Below are positions 59,391 through 64,000 of a stretch of DNA of 64,000 nucleotides, piece by piece. Below the pieces are notes generated by a model. It did no database searches. It saw only the letters and a program-made list of their open reading frames with translations, and was not told the origin of the DNA. Within the stretch, counting starts at the first letter, position 1; each line of letters starts with the position of its first letter. Position numbers and translations under genes: made by a program. Source of the DNA: Halichondria panicea (lineage: Eukaryota; Porifera; Demospongiae; Suberitida; Halichondriidae); NCBI RefSeq assembly GCF_963675165.1, contig NC_087380.1, forward strand, positions 4,207,803-4,271,802, written 5' to 3'.

Positions 59391-62300
59391 CTAAGTGTAT
59401 TTGGTACTCTTGGCCAATCGTTCCCTTATATTGCCACCTTTTGATACGCTGTTTTTTCGGGGTTTTGCTTTACTGAGATTGTCTTGGGCCATAAGTCTTC
59501 CCAGCTTGTTGTGAGTAGATCTATCACAGTGGCCAAGTGCTTGAGTCCTTGCAATTCTTGTAGACTGATGTGACAGTCCAGTTCGTATTGTTTCATCATT
59601 GGGGTTGTGTGAAAGGGGTTCATGTTGCTGTATTGTGGTGCAATCAAGGAATTTTACTCTTGGATCACTAGGACTTTGTATCTGATGCACTAGGCCAGAT
59701 CTAGTACAATCGTCTACAGAATGCCTCTGTAATCTGGGGTCTTTGGGTGCATCAATTTTGAATTCCGAGTTTCTCCTATTCGAAGCTTCACCAATTCTGA
59801 AGTCTGTGTGCGTGTAGTTCGATCTCTCCTCTGTACTGTCCGAGCTACTAGAAGAGCTTCTTATGGTCGTGTCTCTTATGATTGGCTCTAAAACATCTGT
59901 TGAATCTTTTTTGACATTTATCTGCGTGCTGCTGACCCGATAATCAATGGGCGAAACAATTTTTTTACAAGCTAGCTTTTTGACAGTTTTACTTTCCAAG
60001 GAGATTGTCCTGTGTTCGTTGTTGCTGCTGCTTAACAGTTGATACTTGTCTTCTGGTGATGAGATTGGTTTAACTGCTTCTTTACTAACTTCTGCACTAG
60101 ATAGCTCCTTCTTCAATATCGAAGCTGATGAACGTTTCAGGTAAGGGTCTTTTGGTTTTTTGAGTGATTCTTTGACATTGCTAGATGGCTGGGTGGCAGC
60201 AGCACTTTTGGAGGATTCAGGCTGATCAGTTAAGGTTGGAGGGGTTGAATATTGGCTGAATATAGTTGACTTTATGTACTTCAATGGAAATGTGATCTTG
60301 AGAATATACTTGACAGAATTCTTAGGGTTACGAACAACATTGATGGCATTGCACTGTCTAGCATGTTCAATTAGGGCAGACCAGTCCTTATTGACCTGCA
60401 CAGAAACACAATGAGATACAGTTATGTACTGTTGCAGTTAGATCTATAGTATACGCTATACAGACGTATGAAAGAAGGTAAAATGGGCACCAATGTTAAC
60501 ATGTCATAGATTATCATAATTAACCCGAGGCGCAGTTTATTGTCTGTTTATGATTCTGAAGCTGCTCATCTGAATATCAAAGTGCTGCATTAATTTACAG
60601 CATGCATGGATAGGCTCAACATAACAATTTAATAGTATGGCTAAGAGTTCAATATGGGATTAATAGCAAGCAACGGCAAGGCTACTAATGGCACGAAGCG
60701 TAGCTGAGTGCTATTAACATTGCCAGTGCTTCTTATGAGTGCTATTAATCCTTATTGCACGAGTAACACTACTATTGTGATTTCAAATGATGAAGTTCTC
60801 TGCAGTTTTTATTAACGTTTTCGGCCGCGGCCATTATTCGAAAACAACCCGCGTGCAATTACCTGTCAAATAATTGCACGCCGTCAGTGACAATGTGCAA
60901 TTACTGGACCAGATGTGATACGGGATTAATTACTGTACACTCTCCAGTCACTAATAGCACATCATATGGTTATAGTTATAATTGTCATAATTATATAGTA
61001 CGTGGTAAATTTGCCATAAGGCTTCTTTGTCAAACAAAAGAGAGCTAGTAATTTAATTCTTATTGACAGCTATAGTAGACATAAGGCAGGGTTTTGAATG
61101 AATGTGTACTAACTGAATGACATATACGTATGGTTAAGAGTTCATGAGTAACAGGCAAAGCAAGGCCTCTACTTGCATGAGGCAAAGCAGATCTAGAGTA
61201 AGTGCTATTTACCTTCATGTTGCCAGTGCTTGTTATAGGAGTGCTATTAATCCCTTCTTGTACGAGTAACCATTCCATTGATTGTTAATCATTTTTTGTT
61301 GCATTTTTAGCCACGGCCGTTATATATAGTTGAAAACATGCAATTACTGGGTCCCGATGTGCTATGCTATTAATAGCACTGGTACAAATTCCAGTAGTAT
61401 ATAGTAAATTAGCTCAAAAAGTAACTTCCAATTCAGTGTACATTAGCTTACTTGCAATGTTTTGAACTGGCCAAGAATATACAAAGCTCTCATTGATCTT
61501 GTGATAGCCACGTTCAGGCGTTTTCTGTTACACAGGAACCTATACACATGAAGAGGGGGAAACCACAACAGTACAGCAGGTATATTTCGAGGGTATTAAT
61601 GTTCGCAGTTTTCACTGGTTAAGCATGTACCGCGAACATTTATACCTGCATGCATGCACACTGCAAAAGGGGTGCTATTCCGCGAGAGTTTATGCCCTCG
61701 AAATAACCAGCTACACGGTAACTCAGAGCATGCATGGTAAAGCTGAGCAAAGTGTGATATATGTAGTAAAAAAATATGTATAGAGATCAATTAATGAGTT
61801 TAAGAGGTATAAGTATTATTTAGAACACACCTAGCCAAGATTAAGTGTTTTAATCTGCGTGCCAAGGATGGCCTCGAGGTTAACGTGGTGCTCGAGGCGC
61901 AGCCGAGTGCATTACGTAACCGAGAGGCCATCCGAGTGCACCAGCATTAAAACACGTGACTTGGCTAGGTGTGTTCTAAAGGATTTAGTGCTGTCACGTG
62001 AGCTCTAGCCTCGTGGCAGCTAGATCTAGTTACATTTTAAATCAGTTGCTGGTGGCTGGCTAGCTAGCTAGCTAGACGTAATAGCAAGTTTTAGTAGGTT
62101 TGTAGATCCAGTAACTGATGCAAAGGAGAAAGAGATACGATCTAAAGCTATCTGGACTGACTGGGCATGTTCTCGACTTATTTCTCCTGCTGACCAACAG
62201 TCCCGATCCCACTACTGGATATGCCTCCAGCTGATCTGGCTTACTGGATGGGAAACTTTGTGTGCAAACTATATGGCAATGAGTATCTGGTTTGCTCTTT

Positions 62301-63696
62301 TGGAAAGCTATGATATTCGAAGCACCTTTGATGAAACGATTATATGGATCTGGCTTAGGTACAGGTATGTACATCTTTGAAGCAAGCTGAGCCTATTTCT
62401 CCAGACGAAAAAACGATGCTACGGTAAAGTCAGCTATTTGGTACACATGAAACAAGTCGAGACAATAACATTCAACTTTCTAATACTTTTCAGCTTTGCT
62501 TGTGTATGTGTACATATTCAATCTGCTTGTATTATTATGCTTGTATTATTATTATAATTATGATGACATTCAGATTCAATCTGCTTGTATTATGATTGTT
62601 TGATAAAAAGTGTGCATTAACAAACCAACTTAAAGCACACTTAAGTGTGGATTAAGTTATTTAATCCATGGTCACCTGACTACTTTCAGATAAGCTGATT
62701 GGCTGGAGATCATGTGATCAGCACTAAGTTCAAATACTATGCAGTACTATAGGATCCTATATTTGGCGACGAAAATGTTTTGGAAATTTGACGAATAAGG
62801 TGAAGGTCGCCAATTTTCAAATTGGCAATTAATTATGTGATCAATAATGCCATGCAGTATGATAATCGTCACCAGGAGCACATTACAGAAGGAGCGTCTA
62901 ACTGTGCATGGGTTCGGAAATCGCATCTCGTGTGCTTTCCTAAACGCCGCATTGCCTTATAAGAAAAGTGTGCAAGTACTGTGTACATAAAGTACGGACC
63001 GCAGTCAGCCTGTGAATATCATTATAAACGGATTTTGTATGTAATGCAGCAGCAGGAGAGCTAGGTTGAGCCAGAAAGAGCTAAAATGAATAGCTAGATC
63101 TTTGATGGATGTTGGTATACATCATGGAAGAGGCTGTCATCGGTAAGGTACAGAAAGTTCTAAAATGGGAGCATATCCAGTCACTTTGTACAGAGAAAGT
63201 TTGCTAGACTTAGACTAACACATACTAGGCGTTTTGTTTTTGCAGTAGGGAGTCTTACTGGGGTTGTTAGAAGAGAGAGCTTACTACCAGGCCTATAGCT
63301 AGCTAGCTAGCTGTAACTTTTCACTTTTATTGACCTATGCTTGGTAAAAGTGCATCGTCAGCTCAATTAGCACTCGCCCGCAGACCCACTTAGTGGTTTT
63401 GCATATAAGGTCATGCTTTGCAAACTTCCATGAGATGCGATTCCCGAGGTAAGACGCTCCTTCTGTAATGTGCTCCTGTCGTCACTAAGTTGAATTGCCT
63501 CATTCGCCAAATATATACCCGCTATACGGCCGGTTCATGCAACGTACAGCACACATAAAACTGGCACGAGGGTTCAAACCACAATACACCTTAGACCCAA
63601 ATATTTCTTGTATGATGCAACTTACCCAACAGATCCGCAGTGACTGTTGCTGTTTGCCCTCACACAAGACAACAGAATGATGTCCTTTTCTCTCCC
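59391..63696 (-). CDS. Senataxin-like SF1 RNA/DNA helicase, C-terminal part (continues past the right edge)
   Basis: Senataxin/Sen1 helicases resolve RNA:DNA hybrids and help transcription termination. Three exons are in the window: 63696-63626, 61539-61452, 60395-59391, joined in phase. They read GREKDIILLSCVRAN (SF1B motif V region), then RKRLNVAITRSMRALYILG (motif VI, with the conserved Arg), then TLQVNKDWSALIEHARQCNA, which resembles the segment following motif VI in senataxin. After that comes a 300-residue Ser/Thr/Lys-rich tail without a fold I recognise. The exon with motif IV/DGFQ must lie beyond 64000. The 2.1 kb intron holds at least two TIR elements. UPF1 or other Sen1-like helicases are alternatives; the post-motif VI segment favours senataxin. 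Confidence 0.8.
60640..61330. repeat. Two diverged direct copies of a ~200-bp repeat
   Basis: AGAGTTCA..., TTGCCAGTGCTT and AGTGCTATTAATCC occur in the same order at about 60640-60860 and 61120-61330. Both end in a Lys-poor, GGCCG-containing block (TTCGGCCGCGGCC, TAGCCACGGCCG). In a helicase intron. Confidence 0.5.
61819..61980. mobile_element. 162-bp foldback MITE
   Basis: TTTAGAACACACCTAGCCAAG at the left is mirrored by CTTGGCTAGGTGTGTTCTAAA at the right. Inner parts (AGTGTTTTAAT, GGATGGCCTCG) are also inverted. It contains a CTCGAGGCGCAGCCGAG palindrome. Confidence 0.7.
62759..63517. mobile_element. 760-bp TIR element in the helicase intron
   Basis: TATATTTGGCGACG and ATTCGCCAAATATA mark the ends. 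A second inverted block (AGGAGCACATTACAGAAGGA, at about 62875) matches AGCACATTACAGAAGGAGCG read from the complement of about 63455-63475. No transposase reading frame was seen. Confidence 0.6.
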
Positions 63697-64000
63697 CTGC
63701 ACAAAACATAATGTTGCAGGCAACCAGTATAAAGACATTCATGAAACTGGTGACCGTGTGTACTGTACTGACATGTATGTAGTAAACTTGACAGTTACAA
63801 ATCTTCTAGGAGAGGTATATATACTCATGCAGTAACTACTTTCTTAAAAGAAATCAGCCCTCCGCTGAACAGACTACAGCGCAGGTGAGATGGGCCGAAT
63901 AATTATAATAAGAAGTGCCCGATAAATTAATGATATAATTATATGGTGCTCAACTTTTATAAAAAAATACGTGAAAAGTGTTAAAAAGCTACAGAAGTTA
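63697..64000. other. Intron of the helicase gene up to the window edge
   Basis: AT-rich sequence; no further exon with motif IV or DGFQ could be found before the end of the window. Confidence 0.5.

Noticed and set aside
62072-62374. 100-codon minus-strand frame inside the helicase intron
   Set aside because: The flanking helicase exons join directly across it in phase between motifs V and VI, leaving no room for it. No family resemblance.

Overview
The window is eukaryotic, metazoan nuclear DNA, AT-rich and intron-rich. Short introns (often 60-300 bp, GT-AG), a TGF-beta type I receptor, short intergenic gaps, many small inverted-repeat elements and the recurring palindrome ACATGTACATGT together suggest an early-branching animal, most likely a demosponge. 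The phylum is inference. Exon boundaries were read by hand from splice signals, reading phase and remembered family motifs; no alignment was run.

Left part (1-13461): 1-3000 is repeats, including a 1.39 kb element with 38-bp terminal inverted repeats. A possible two-exon 75-residue protein with a PKKRKV nuclear signal lies at 2982-3947 (minus). A nine-exon TGF-beta type I receptor kinase (499 aa) occupies 6481-13461 (minus) and starts 541 bp from the divergent next gene.

Centre-left (14003-38851): a 30-exon PH-domain inositol polyphosphate 4-phosphatase (INPP4, 1107 aa, plus) carries a complete five-exon mitochondrial MTHFD2 on the opposite strand inside one intron, and an antisense tRNA-Val in another. 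It converges with a Ras-family GTPase (minus). Then come a single-exon CCDC51/MITOK-like mitochondrial protein (minus) and, divergently, the nuclear m6A reader YTHDC1 (plus). YTHDC1 appears to have two alternative C-termini.

Centre-right (39934-58687): two tandem thioredoxins (minus) have identical exon lengths but different active sites (WCGPC and WCPPC). The interval between them holds a segmental duplication, a CXC-domain gene or remnant, a 167-bp near-perfect foldback and a 29-bp perfect hairpin. Ribonucleotide reductase small subunit RRM2 (minus) shares a 260-bp divergent promoter with C9orf72 (plus); one C9orf72 intron carries a tRNA-Cys gene and a decayed copy of it.

Right edge (59391-64000): the C-terminal exons of a senataxin-like SF1 helicase (minus) run off the window. 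The genes are mostly housekeeping (dNTP and one-carbon supply, redox, mRNA methylation reading, phosphoinositide and GTPase signalling, R-loop/RNA helicase) plus one developmental receptor. They form no operon or pathway cluster. The unusual content is in isoform structure, nested genes and the dense miniature elements in introns.
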